This document shows positions 17,491 to 26,798 of a stretch of DNA of 64,000 bases, one piece after another. The stretch lies in assembly GCF_022347765.1 (NCBI RefSeq), contig NZ_JAKRFZ010000002.1:372001-436000 (forward strand). Reading direction: 5' to 3'. Source of the stretch: Pseudoalteromonas sp. OOF1S-7 (GTDB lineage: Bacteria; Pseudomonadota; Gammaproteobacteria; Enterobacterales; Alteromonadaceae). Position 1 is the stretch's first letter. Each line of letters begins with the position of its first letter. The notes under the pieces were generated by a model. That model did no database searches. It worked only from the letters and a program-made list of their open reading frames with translations, and had not been told where the DNA came from. The position numbers and the translations under genes were made by a program.

Positions 17491-17871
17491 TTACATCAAA
17501 TAACCGACCAGCACAGTGACAAAGGCGAAGAGCTGAACCAAATACAGAGCCAGTAGTTTTAATAAAAACGGCAACTTGATTGTTTTATGCCTGAAAACCA
17601 ACATAGCCGGCAAAGTAGCCATATGTAGTGAAACCGCAGAGACAGTCAGTAACAGGCGCTCAGAGAGTCGCTCAGTACCTTTTTTTGACAATGCTTTATC
17701 TCTTCCATACACCCCAAACACAATGGCACCAGAGACCAGCAGATACACAGGAATGCACCAGGCAGGAACAGACAGGGCTATCAGGCTGGGCATGATAGCA
17801 AACACCAGCAATAGCGCTGACAACCCCCAGGATACCTGCAACAAAGAATAAACCAGATACTTTTTATACAC
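17491..17871 (-). CDS. DUF1294-family small membrane protein
   Basis: 126 residues with four hydrophobic segments and the DUF1294 pattern YGRDKALSKKGTERLSERLL...VFRHKTIKLPF at about residues 53-103. The family is widespread in proteobacteria and its function is unknown; some members are fused to cold-shock domains, which this one is not. It stands alone between two convergent or unrelated genes. Confidence 0.75.
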   Translation of the reverse strand: MYKKYLVYSLLQVSWGLSALLLVFAIMPSLIALSVPAWCIPVYLLVSGAIVFGVYGRDKALSKKGTERLSERLLLTVSAVSLHMATLPAMLVFRHKTIKLPFLLKLLALYLVQLFAFVTVLVGYLM

Positions 17872-17951
17872 AGCAGTGACTGTTCACTCAGGACATGGTG
17901 AGGAATGTACACTAAACACCTCAAACAAACATCCCCCACGCATATTTGTTT

Positions 17952-20132
17952 TTACACTGACTGTTGCTGATGTGCGAGCCTTTGCATATTGATCATCATA
18001 AATAACTCGGCCGTTGCCTGCGCGTCAGCCATCGCCCGGTGATGTTGGGTCAGAGTAATATCCAGCTCGTGGCACACTTTGTTTAACGCATAAGACTTCA
18101 GGCCGGGCAGCCACTTTCTGGCCTGCTGAACTGTGCACAGCTTAGGCTTTTGGAAGGTTTGCTCCAGACGCGCGAACTCGGCCTTGATAAAGCCCATATC
18201 AAAATTCACATTGTGGGCAACAAAAATGGCGTCCTGCATAAAGTCTTCCACTTGCTGTGCAACCTCAGAAAAACGCGGTGCATCAGCCACCATCTCATTA
18301 CTTATGCCCGTTAATTCGGTGATGTATTTCGGGATCCGCCGCATCGGATTAACTAAGCTTTGCCAGCGCTTCGTCACCTGGCCGTCGACCACCCTGAGCA
18401 TGGCGATTTCGGTAATGCGGTCAAACTCCTTTTTGCCTCCAGTCGTTTCCACATCTATGACAACATAGGCCTGTTGCGGCGCTATTTGCCAGCACACTTG
18501 CTGAATATCCACCTTAAAGCCCGACTCCATCAGGCGTCTTATGGTCACCAGCTGATTACGTCGAAGGCTGTCGCCTGGCGCTTTAATTTCAACAAATGAG
18601 ACGTCGGTGCCGTTAATGCAGATCAGATCCGGATAACCATCTTTGAGCATTTTAAAATCTTTACACATGGCGCACAGATGCGCTTTTAACGCCGCAATGG
18701 GGATAAGCCGGGCCACCTTCAGTAACAAGTCTATAGTTGGCTGATGCCAAAACACCAAACGATTCGGTTTGCCAAAATGCGAGCCTGCCTGGTGAAGTAA
18801 CCAGTCGAACAGGCTTTGATTGTCGGTAATAGCAGCAAGGATTTGCTCAATTTGTTCGCTATGTACTTCATAAAACTGGTTATATTTAAGGCTCTTGGGG
18901 GTTAAGTCAAATTCATTACTGGGTGCACTGGCATTAGATTCATATAGCGCGGGCCAAAAAACCAATACAAACAACATACGCCAGAACTGATTTTCTCCAT
19001 GAAAAGCGTTACAACCCTGACGGTGATACCAGGCAATTGCCCCCTGCTCAGGATAGCCAACATAGGCCTCATCCAGTGCAATCGGCGCGCCGCTTTGACG
19101 CAGCATATCGGTTAGTACTGAGGTACGCTTAGTGGTGAATTTCAGCGCTGAGAAATCTTCGGCAAATATCAGCAGCTCTTCATTTTGTGGGCAGGCCAAC
19201 ACCGCATCCAGCTGCGCCTGGCAAGCTTCATACTCCCCAGCTCCGTATAAAGCACGAATATACTTTTCCTGAGCTTTTGGGTGGTTACTGAGCTTAAGCA
19301 TTGCCATTGCTAATTCGGCGTCATCCTGCTCCAGCTGACAAGCCAGTTTATGCGTTAAATCATCACGCCAGGCCTGGGCCATGGGTCCCTCAGCGACTGG
19401 CACCTGCTGTTCGCAAATTTGCTTTGCCAATGACAATTTGCCTGCCAAATCCCGAGTTTTCAGGTTTTTGCTCTGGACAAGATAAAAGTAAGCACTTTGC
19501 GCCTCTGCCAGTTCCGAAAAGTGCGCATTACCGGTGGCAACGCCCTGGCGCGTCTGCATCACACCCAGGTCGCGCAATGAAAACTGCTGCAAGGTGCCAC
19601 CCAGTTTGCCAAAAAACAAAAACAACCAGTATTCAAAGTCCGCTTTGACTGGCGCTGACAGGTGCGCACGAAAGACTGATGTATCCGTCAGGGAGGCGCT
19701 TTTGCTTTGCGTATACACAAACTCAACCCATAGGTTTTTTTTCGCTGATTTCGCCGGCGCTGCCACAGAAATGTTGCCTGACGAAATCAGCTCAGCGACA
19801 ATAGATTGCAACTGCTCCTTTGTAAGCTCAGCCAGCAGTACATCGCTATCCTCATCTTGTGCCACACAAATCAGGCCCTTGCGCGCCAGTGCAAGCAGCG
19901 CTGTATCAATATCGTTAATTTCTGCGTAGTTAAGCTGGGCCCGGGTCACAAATACGCGCTTGCGATTAATGATCCGCAGCAACAGACACAGGCAATCTTC
20001 ATCCAGAGAGGTAAGCTCTCTGAACAACGTTTGCTGCGCTGGGCTCAGCAAATGAAGGCTGGTTTTTGCGATAAACCCCTGCAGCTCATTGAAATGGGCG
20101 AGGTAATACTTTTCTGGTAACGCTTTTAACAT
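17952..20132 (-). CDS. FAN1-type VRR-NUC nuclease fused to DnaQ-type 3'-5' exonuclease
   Basis: 726 residues from ATG 20132 (a longer in-frame start at 20207 lacks support). The N-terminus YYLAHFNELQGF...LLRIINRKRVFVTRAQLNYAEIND matches the SAP-like region of bacterial FAN1. The middle is TPR-like. The VRR-NUC site follows at about residues 490-525: GYPDL, VEIKAPGDSLRRNQ, giving the PD-(D/E)xK-like catalytic acid and lysine. From about 555 comes an exonuclease of the DEDDh class: DVETTG (Exo I), HNVNFDMGF (Exo II) and HRAMADAQAT (Exo III). FAN1 incises or trims DNA at interstrand crosslinks; a proofreading-type exonuclease on the same chain is unusual. Confidence 0.85.
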   Translation of the reverse strand: MLKALPEKYYLAHFNELQGFIAKTSLHLLSPAQQTLFRELTSLDEDCLCLLLRIINRKRVFVTRAQLNYAEINDIDTALLALARKGLICVAQDEDSDVLLAELTKEQLQSIVAELISSGNISVAAPAKSAKKNLWVEFVYTQSKSASLTDTSVFRAHLSAPVKADFEYWLFLFFGKLGGTLQQFSLRDLGVMQTRQGVATGNAHFSELAEAQSAYFYLVQSKNLKTRDLAGKLSLAKQICEQQVPVAEGPMAQAWRDDLTHKLACQLEQDDAELAMAMLKLSNHPKAQEKYIRALYGAGEYEACQAQLDAVLACPQNEELLIFAEDFSALKFTTKRTSVLTDMLRQSGAPIALDEAYVGYPEQGAIAWYHRQGCNAFHGENQFWRMLFVLVFWPALYESNASAPSNEFDLTPKSLKYNQFYEVHSEQIEQILAAITDNQSLFDWLLHQAGSHFGKPNRLVFWHQPTIDLLLKVARLIPIAALKAHLCAMCKDFKMLKDGYPDLICINGTDVSFVEIKAPGDSLRRNQLVTIRRLMESGFKVDIQQVCWQIAPQQAYVVIDVETTGGKKEFDRITEIAMLRVVDGQVTKRWQSLVNPMRRIPKYITELTGISNEMVADAPRFSEVAQQVEDFMQDAIFVAHNVNFDMGFIKAEFARLEQTFQKPKLCTVQQARKWLPGLKSYALNKVCHELDITLTQHHRAMADAQATAELFMMINMQRLAHQQQSV

Positions 20133-20263
20133 AGACAACCAACCCTGAAAACCAAAACACTGTATACTATCACAGTAAAATCCTAAGCTAATCTGATATG
20201 AAAGCAAAGCCCGTTGTTATGCAATATTAGTTAAACGCGCGTATGGTGGTTGAGAGGACAGAG

Positions 20264-20287
20264 TTTTAAAACGGGGCCGCAGCCCCG
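20264..20287 (-). terminator. Rho-independent terminator of psiE
   Basis: On the minus strand CGGGGC-TGCG-GCCCCG is followed by TTTTAAAA, 10 bases after the psiE stop. Confidence 0.85.
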
Positions 20288-20296
20288 AAGTAAAGA

Positions 20297-20737
20297 TTAG
20301 TGACTTTCCTGCTCTGAGAGGTGTTTCTCACGCTGATATACCAGCACAGAAGCGATACGCAATGCACCCAGTACAAATAAAAACACCGAAAATGCGTAGA
20401 TCATGTCTGGTTTAAGGTCATGCTTAAACAATGCAATCAGGATCTCCCGGATCACAAACACAATCGCGCCATCGACAATAAAAGTCAGCCTGAGGCGATG
20501 AGTGTTAAAGTACTCAACCAAAGAGCGAGACAGCTCAATCAGAACATACAGAGTCAGAACATCTGCAATGATATCGATGTAATGCCCGGTAATTCCTTTA
20601 AACGCCAATAGCTTCCAGGTGGTCACAAAGAGTTGCAGTGTGCCAATGGCTATGCCAATGATAATAAAGAGTAAGATGACTGCGAAGATTGCATCAACAG
20701 ATTTATCAAAAACCACTTTTATTTTATTGCTTATCAT
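20297..20737 (-). CDS. PsiE-family inner membrane protein
   Basis: 146 residues with four transmembrane helices. The segments DVLTLYVLIELSRSLVEYF and RLTFIVDGAIVFVIREILIALF carry the conserved charged pattern of the phosphate-starvation-inducible PsiE family. Molecular function is unknown. It follows the kinase gene at 145 bases and ends in its own terminator, so it may be read separately. No Pho box was recognised upstream. Confidence 0.82.
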   Translation of the reverse strand: MISNKIKVVFDKSVDAIFAVILLFIIIGIAIGTLQLFVTTWKLLAFKGITGHYIDIIADVLTLYVLIELSRSLVEYFNTHRLRLTFIVDGAIVFVIREILIALFKHDLKPDMIYAFSVFLFVLGALRIASVLVYQREKHLSEQESH

Positions 20738-20882
20738 GGTGTCAATTAACTTAGTTTAAGGTTAACTACACAGTGCAGGCTGCGCCCAAACTGTACAAAC
20801 TTCACTCACCCTGAGCAAAGCCGCGCGATAATAAAGCTAAGCGCAGCAATTAGCGAGCATTATTTTGTTGCTCTTCATTCTG

Positions 20883-23800
20883 TTATTCTTCGACCAGGAT
20901 ATGCTCATACTCCAGGTGCTTTTTCAGGCAGCTCAGCAGCGCCTCAATCGACACAGGTTTACTCAGATAATCATTCATGCCGGCTTCAAGGCATTTTTTC
21001 TCATCGCCCACCATGGCATTGGCGGTGAGCGCCACGATGGCAATGTCCATGTTTGACTTACCCGCCTGTCCTTTACGAATGGCTTTGGTGGCATGAAAAC
21101 CGTCCATTTCCGGCATCTGGCAATCCATCAGAACCAGCGAATAGCCTTCTGAATGTTGATAATCTCTCAGGTTGCGTAGTGCCTCATTGCCATCGCTCAC
21201 GACATCAACGTATTCAATGTCGAGCTTTTGCAGCATGCTTACTGTCACTATCTGGTTAACCTGATTGTCTTCTGCCAATAAGATGCGTGGTTTGGGTGCC
21301 CATTTAACCTTTTTCGTATCCTGATGTGGGTCTTTCATACTCTTCAGATAATGTGTCGTTACCAGTGGTTTAGCATTTGCCAGCGCCTCACCATCATCGG
21401 CAACCACAGACAAGGCGTTAAACAAGTCCTCTGTTGTTGCAGGTTTGGGAAAGTACCCTGAGAACCCCAAATCTGCGAAATAAGAGGCATCGCCCTGGTG
21501 ACCAATTGAGGTCATCATAATGAGTTTTATTCCCTGAAAACGCTTATCTTCTTTGATAGTTTTGCCTAATTGCGCGCCATCCATATTGGGCATCTGCATA
21601 TCCAGCAATGCAATATCAAACATTTTGCGTTGACCATCGTGATAGCGCTTTTCACACTCAGCCAGCGCGGCGATGCCAGAAGACGATTCAAACACTTGAG
21701 CGCCCCAGTGTCTGAGCTGTTGCCCCAATACCGTACGGTTCGTCTGGTTATCATCCACGACCAGTAGCTCAAGCTGAGACATATCCAAGTCTGGCAGTAT
21801 CTGCTTTGATTGCGCACTTTTCTCAAGTAACACAGAAAATGTAAAGGTACTCCCTTCACCTTCAGTGCTGTGAACCGAGACATCGCCGCCCATCAGCTGA
21901 CACAACTTTCTGACAATCGCCAGGCCCAGGCCAGTGCCACCATATTTTCGCGTCGTAGACGAATCAACCTGAGAGAAGGAGTCGAACAGGGCCGCGCTTT
22001 TGGCTTTGGGGATCCCTATACCGGTATCTGTTATGGCACACTCCAGGCGCAGCACATTACCCTCCTGCCTGATCAGTTTTCCCTGAATAATCACTTCGCC
22101 CTGCTCAGTAAATTTAATCGCATTGCCAACCAGATTTGCAAGGATCTGTCTGATCCTGCTTGGATCCCCTTTGGCCATACTTTCTTCAATATCCAGGGTG
22201 TCCAACACCAGCTCAAGGCCCTTGCACTGAGCCTGTAAAGCCGCAGACTCCGCAAAGTCTTCAAACATGCCTCGCAAGTCAAAGTCGAGCATTTCAAGCT
22301 CTAACTTGCCTGCATCCACCTTAGAAAAGTCGAGTATGTCATTGATCAGGTTAAGCAATGAGTTGGCGCTACTCATCGCAAGTTTAACCCTGTGTGTTTG
22401 CTGCTCATCCAGTTCATTACTGAGCAACAGGTTCAGCATACCTAATACCCCATTCATGGGTGTACGTATCTCATGACTCATGGAGGCCAGAAACTCACTT
22501 TTCGCCCGACTGGCCTGCTCGGCCTGGCTTTTTGCCTCTGCCAGCGCTCGTTCCTGCGCGATTTCTTCAGAAATATCCTGAATAATCCCTACATAGGCAA
22601 CCAGCTCTCCCTTGTCATTGCTCACAGGGGCGATGTGCAGATTGTTCCAAAATGGCTTGCCATGCTTGGTGTAATTCAGAATAACGGTGCGGTGCGCCTG
22701 GCGGCTTTTAATTGCCTCGACCATACTAGCGACAGCTTCAGGGGCACTTTCTTCCCCCTGTAAGAACTTACAGTTAGTGCCCAGTACTTCTTCGCCATAG
22801 CCGGTGATAGTGGTAAATGCACTGTTGATAAAAGTCAGTGGCAGACCCTGAACTTTGGCATCTGAAATTATAATACCGACATCACAAGATTCGATTGCGT
22901 AAGCAAGTAAATCGTTATGCTCTTTTGCCTGACTTAATGCTTCCTGATACATTTTTTGATCTGTGATATCAGTCAGAGAACCGGACATACGAATCGCTTT
23001 TCCCGACTCATCGCGCAGTGCCAGCCCTTTTGAGCGAAAGTATCGATAGTCATTTTGTTTGGTACGCAAACGAAACTCAACGTCAAAGCCGCCTTTACCA
23101 TTCAAATGATCCTGCAGCGCAGAGAAAGTCGAACTTCTGTCTTTTGGGTGTAAATGCTGTTCAAGCACTTCAAAGCGATCTGGAAAGCCTGTGTGATCTG
23201 ATGGACTGTAACCTAGTAACTCTCGGTATCTCGGCGAGTAGAATACATCTCCGCTTTCAATATCCCAATCCCAGATCCCATCATGGCTCCCTTCAATTGC
23301 CAATTTAAAACGCTCTTCGCTTTTTTTGATCATTTGCTCTGAGGTCTGAAGGCGTTTGAACGGGTTAAGCAGTAGCTGGCGACCAAAAAACAGCAGAAGC
23401 AGAAAAGATAAAGAAAGCCCAATAAAAATAGCCTGACCTAGCTCAACAATAAACGCAAAGACACGGTCGTCAATGGTTGACTGGCTAATCATCAGACTGA
23501 CATGAATATCTGTGCCCGGCATTTGTGTATTGTGCAGCACAACATACTCAGCACCGGGCGCTGCATTACTGTAATCAACCCACTGTCCGGACAATTCGAC
23601 TGCCAGGGCCTGATTACTCAGATCCAGTGCCAGGAGATTGGCCAAGTCAGTATCAAACTCTGCAACCAGTACGCCCTCTGTAAATCCGTTGTACTCTATG
23701 GGTACGGCAATGACAAAACTAAATAACTGCGCATTACGTTGTAAAATTACTGCGTGAGGTAATCGCCCGTCTAGCAGCAGCTCAAGCCAGTCTCCTTCTT

Positions 23801-24206
23801 CGCCGAGAGTTGGCGATACCTGACCACTGCGATATACCGGCTCGCCAAGTACATTGTACAAGGACAAGGGTTCTTTTTTCCCCAGAATCCGATACTCCCC
23901 AAGGAAATCAGACAAAGAAGCGCGTGAAATATCTGACCCCATAACCCCGTTGGCTAAAACCGGGTATTGCGCCAGATCTTTGAGCAGTACCAGCCGGGTA
24001 CGTAAAAACTGTCCCAGATTACTGACCCCCAATCGCGCTTCGGTCTGACGCACTTCCGTTTGTACTTGCCGAATGGCAGTATCAGCGTGATTGCTAAGCA
24101 TCACCAGACTCAAGGACACAGACAATACCAGACTACACAATAAGAATGCATAGAATGCTTTGTCGGAGCTCATCTTAAATAGCGAATTCACAGCTCTATT
24201 ATTCAT
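20883..24206 (-). CDS. Hybrid histidine kinase with LOV-like photosensor and two receivers
   Basis: 1107 residues. TM1 about 17-37, a periplasmic sensor about 38-250, TM2 about 252-275, PAS 1 about 298-420, then a second PAS at about 432-548 that looks like a LOV domain: GTNCKFLQ at 476-483 (C479 at the photoactive position), NY at 511-512 and FWNNL with N521. HisKA follows with H578 (SMSHEIRTP), HATPase about 690-795 (N695, DTGIGIP, GGTGLGLAI), receiver 1 with D869 and receiver 2 with D1028. The glutamine normally in VG(I/V)Q is replaced by isoleucine (VGIIQD). Its start overlaps the stop of the binding-protein gene by one base (TAATG). It likely integrates a periplasmic ligand with a flavin-based light or redox cue. 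Confidence 0.85.
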   Translation of the reverse strand: MNNRAVNSLFKMSSDKAFYAFLLCSLVLSVSLSLVMLSNHADTAIRQVQTEVRQTEARLGVSNLGQFLRTRLVLLKDLAQYPVLANGVMGSDISRASLSDFLGEYRILGKKEPLSLYNVLGEPVYRSGQVSPTLGEEGDWLELLLDGRLPHAVILQRNAQLFSFVIAVPIEYNGFTEGVLVAEFDTDLANLLALDLSNQALAVELSGQWVDYSNAAPGAEYVVLHNTQMPGTDIHVSLMISQSTIDDRVFAFIVELGQAIFIGLSLSFLLLLFFGRQLLLNPFKRLQTSEQMIKKSEERFKLAIEGSHDGIWDWDIESGDVFYSPRYRELLGYSPSDHTGFPDRFEVLEQHLHPKDRSSTFSALQDHLNGKGGFDVEFRLRTKQNDYRYFRSKGLALRDESGKAIRMSGSLTDITDQKMYQEALSQAKEHNDLLAYAIESCDVGIIISDAKVQGLPLTFINSAFTTITGYGEEVLGTNCKFLQGEESAPEAVASMVEAIKSRQAHRTVILNYTKHGKPFWNNLHIAPVSNDKGELVAYVGIIQDISEEIAQERALAEAKSQAEQASRAKSEFLASMSHEIRTPMNGVLGMLNLLLSNELDEQQTHRVKLAMSSANSLLNLINDILDFSKVDAGKLELEMLDFDLRGMFEDFAESAALQAQCKGLELVLDTLDIEESMAKGDPSRIRQILANLVGNAIKFTEQGEVIIQGKLIRQEGNVLRLECAITDTGIGIPKAKSAALFDSFSQVDSSTTRKYGGTGLGLAIVRKLCQLMGGDVSVHSTEGEGSTFTFSVLLEKSAQSKQILPDLDMSQLELLVVDDNQTNRTVLGQQLRHWGAQVFESSSGIAALAECEKRYHDGQRKMFDIALLDMQMPNMDGAQLGKTIKEDKRFQGIKLIMMTSIGHQGDASYFADLGFSGYFPKPATTEDLFNALSVVADDGEALANAKPLVTTHYLKSMKDPHQDTKKVKWAPKPRILLAEDNQVNQIVTVSMLQKLDIEYVDVVSDGNEALRNLRDYQHSEGYSLVLMDCQMPEMDGFHATKAIRKGQAGKSNMDIAIVALTANAMVGDEKKCLEAGMNDYLSKPVSIEALLSCLKKHLEYEHILVEE

Positions 24207-25423
24207 TAGTTATTTAGCACCTTGATGCTCCCGTCAGCGTTATAGCGGGCCATACATATGTCGTCCAGGCCCAGTGCTTCATGGGCATCCGGCTGCGACT
24301 CTGACCAGGGTGAAAATGGTTGCTTGTAAACTTTGAGCAGCCCCTGAACCGGCTGCTTAAGGTTTTCAAGCGCAGTACGCAACGCGGCTCTGTCTTGTTT
24401 GACCTCACCACTTAAGGATATTTGATCGAATGCACCAAGTAAGACTCGGCCCAGATCATAGCCATGGATAAACCCGGCGGGGGACTGAATAAAGCGACCA
24501 TCAACCACTTTGTCTGGGTAAGCGGTTACCAGCTGCTGCCACACCTGGGCTGCAAATTCATTGTGAGGCCGTTTCTGAAAGGAAAAACAACTTTGCAGAA
24601 AATGTAAGTCTATGCCCGCACGCAGCTCGTCGGATACCTGAGCGAAAAAGTTGCCACCCGTTATGCCCCAGTGACTGATGATAGCCGGGCGCTGCGCCTC
24701 TGGTATCTGTGCAACTGCCTTGACCAGCTGTTTGCCCTCCAGTGCATTGCCCACAAAAATCACACAATCATGGCCGTTACTGACAATCTCTCGCAGCATG
24801 ATTTTGGTGGCGTTCATTTTCATATTCCAGTTAAACCAGGTCACGGGGGCCTCGGGTTTATCCAGAGCCCGGGTGATGGTCTGATAATTTGATTTACCCC
24901 AGGGAGTGCGCTCCAGTAACAGGTGCAGCGAACGACATTGCTTTTGTCCGGCGAATTCCACCAGTCTCAACCCGGCTTTGGTGTCATCAATAGAGAGTCT
25001 AAACACCCAATTGTTGCCATCCGGATACCGTGTTACCGGTCCGCCTGCGGCCCAAGGCACTAAGAGTAAAATGCCCTGCTGATTGATAAACTCACGATGT
25101 TTTATGTATGGCGGTGAATGTAATCCGCCCAGCACCAATAACGCACTGTCGTCCTGCAAAAAGCGTCTCATAGTCAGTAAACTGCGATTACTATTGCCCC
25201 TGTGATCCTTTTCCAGCAGTTGCAACCTGAACCCCTGAACTTCAAAATTGCGTTCACTGAGCGCACTATTAAAGCCCATTTTCATGGCTTCGGCCGACGC
25301 ACTGTGATTACTGTAATCAGAGTCATGATAAATATGCAGCACTGGTCGTTCTGCGGCATCTGCCAGCACACAGAAAGTCACAATGCAGAGAAAAACAGCA
25401 AGCAGTGTCCGTTCCATATTCAT
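24206..25423 (-). CDS. Periplasmic binding protein (leucine/amide-binding family) paired with the kinase
   Basis: 405 residues with a signal peptide (LLAVFLCIVTFCVLADA, cleavage about 22) and a type-I periplasmic-binding fold of the branched-chain amino-acid/amide family: LHIYHDSDYSNHSASAEAMKMGFNSAL, LVLGGLHSPPYIKHREFINQQGI, and HGYDLGRVLLGAF near the end. No ABC permease or ATPase lies nearby. Its stop overlaps the kinase start, so it is probably the ligand-sensing partner of the kinase's periplasmic domain, as in LuxPQ-like arrangements. Ligand unknown. Confidence 0.8.
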   Translation of the reverse strand: MNMERTLLAVFLCIVTFCVLADAAERPVLHIYHDSDYSNHSASAEAMKMGFNSALSERNFEVQGFRLQLLEKDHRGNSNRSLLTMRRFLQDDSALLVLGGLHSPPYIKHREFINQQGILLLVPWAAGGPVTRYPDGNNWVFRLSIDDTKAGLRLVEFAGQKQCRSLHLLLERTPWGKSNYQTITRALDKPEAPVTWFNWNMKMNATKIMLREIVSNGHDCVIFVGNALEGKQLVKAVAQIPEAQRPAIISHWGITGGNFFAQVSDELRAGIDLHFLQSCFSFQKRPHNEFAAQVWQQLVTAYPDKVVDGRFIQSPAGFIHGYDLGRVLLGAFDQISLSGEVKQDRAALRTALENLKQPVQGLLKVYKQPFSPWSESQPDAHEALGLDDICMARYNADGSIKVLNN

Positions 25424-25501
25424 AAGCGCGTTAAGTACCTGATTACTTAAAGTTAGACTATTTCATAAAGATTGCTTAGCACAACACTCTGTTAATCTTT
25501 T

Positions 25502-26758
25502 CTAGTCCGGATAATAATACACCTCGATAGGCTGGCTACGTCCAGTGAGCTCAACCATGGCAACCCGTTTAAGCTGTGTCAGCCGCGACTGATGAACACT
25601 TTGCTCACTGATCAGCAACGGGTATTTCAATTCTTTGGTTTTACTCTCAATCCGTGCAGCGACATTGACGGTGTCGCCAATTACAGTGTAGTCCATACAG
25701 CTGCTGCTACCCACGTTACCCGCGATTGCATCGCCGCTGTGGATGCCAATCCCAATCGCGATGCTCGGCAAGCCCTCTGCGATGAACTCCTGATTTAGCG
25801 CATCCAGCGCCTGAAGCATTTGTCGGGCCGCTTCTATTGCATTTTTAGCATTGTTTTCTTCTTTCTGAGGTGTCCCGAATACTGCCATGATTGCATCACC
25901 AATAAATTTATCAATCATGCCCTGGTGGATAAAAATAACGCTGCTCATACGAGAAAAGTAGCGGTTCAGTAATTGCGTGACCACTTCAGGATCATGCTGC
26001 TCACAGAGCCTGGTAAAACCCCGGATATCCGCCATCAGCACAGTGACATCACGTCTTTCACCGCCTGGTTCAATATCGACCTCGCCCCGTTCAACCGCTT
26101 TTACCAGTTGCTCAGGTAAGTAGCGTAGCAGACGCTCCCGATGACGCAGTTTGGTATAGGTGCCTGTGATATAACTGGACAAAGACCATGCTAAAAAACC
26201 AGAGCAGATAATGATCACCTGTTCGTGGAGCTCTATGGCTCTGGCTGTGTGACTGTGCTCCAGTACTAAGGTCCCGGTCACCACGCAACAGAATGTTGAA
26301 TAGTAAATGATTAACTTGCCCTGGCGAAACGCACTCATTATATTGAACAACAACAGGACACTCACCAGCATGAGCTCAAATTCGGTCTGATGCAGGTCAT
26401 GTAAAAAGTGTTTAAAAACGTCCAGAGACTCAACTTCAACAGACACTGTCAGAATGATGGCGTAATCAAATAAGATAGAGACATATTTGAGCCAGGGTTT
26501 ATAGCCTTCTGAGCGTGCCCAGTGCGCGACTAACCCGCACCAGCAAGTCACCACGGCGAGGGTGATCAGGTCAACGACCACCAGCGTGGTATCCCATCCA
26601 ATACTGTATAAGCCAATGGCCAGCTCAGTCAAAAACAAGGCTACCAGGCCAAAAAAGCGTAATTTATTGACATGACGCTCCATGTCCATTTCACGCCTTT
26701 GATAACAATCAGTCAGCAGTTTATCAAAACTGCTGTCTATGTCCTTTAACCACTTCAT
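25502..26758 (-). CDS. Membrane-bound class III adenylate/guanylate cyclase
   Basis: 418 residues: about six transmembrane helices (residues 30-205), then a class III cyclase catalytic domain at about 235-410. Visible residues are the metal-binding Asp in LMADIRGFTR, the second metal Asp and substrate-selecting Lys in IDKFIGDAIMAVFG, and the transition-state Asn/Arg pair in GDTVNVAARIES. The Lys favours ATP, so cAMP is the likely product. It lies 78 bases upstream of the binding-protein gene and 40 bases downstream of the ATP-grasp gene on the same strand; the four may form one unit. Confidence 0.88.
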   Translation of the reverse strand: MKWLKDIDSSFDKLLTDCYQRREMDMERHVNKLRFFGLVALFLTELAIGLYSIGWDTTLVVVDLITLAVVTCWCGLVAHWARSEGYKPWLKYVSILFDYAIILTVSVEVESLDVFKHFLHDLHQTEFELMLVSVLLLFNIMSAFRQGKLIIYYSTFCCVVTGTLVLEHSHTARAIELHEQVIIICSGFLAWSLSSYITGTYTKLRHRERLLRYLPEQLVKAVERGEVDIEPGGERRDVTVLMADIRGFTRLCEQHDPEVVTQLLNRYFSRMSSVIFIHQGMIDKFIGDAIMAVFGTPQKEENNAKNAIEAARQMLQALDALNQEFIAEGLPSIAIGIGIHSGDAIAGNVGSSSCMDYTVIGDTVNVAARIESKTKELKYPLLISEQSVHQSRLTQLKRVAMVELTGRSQPIEVYYYPD

Positions 26759-26798
26759 CGTCAGTTAGCCAGCTCACAGGGTTTCCAACAGTTTAGCC

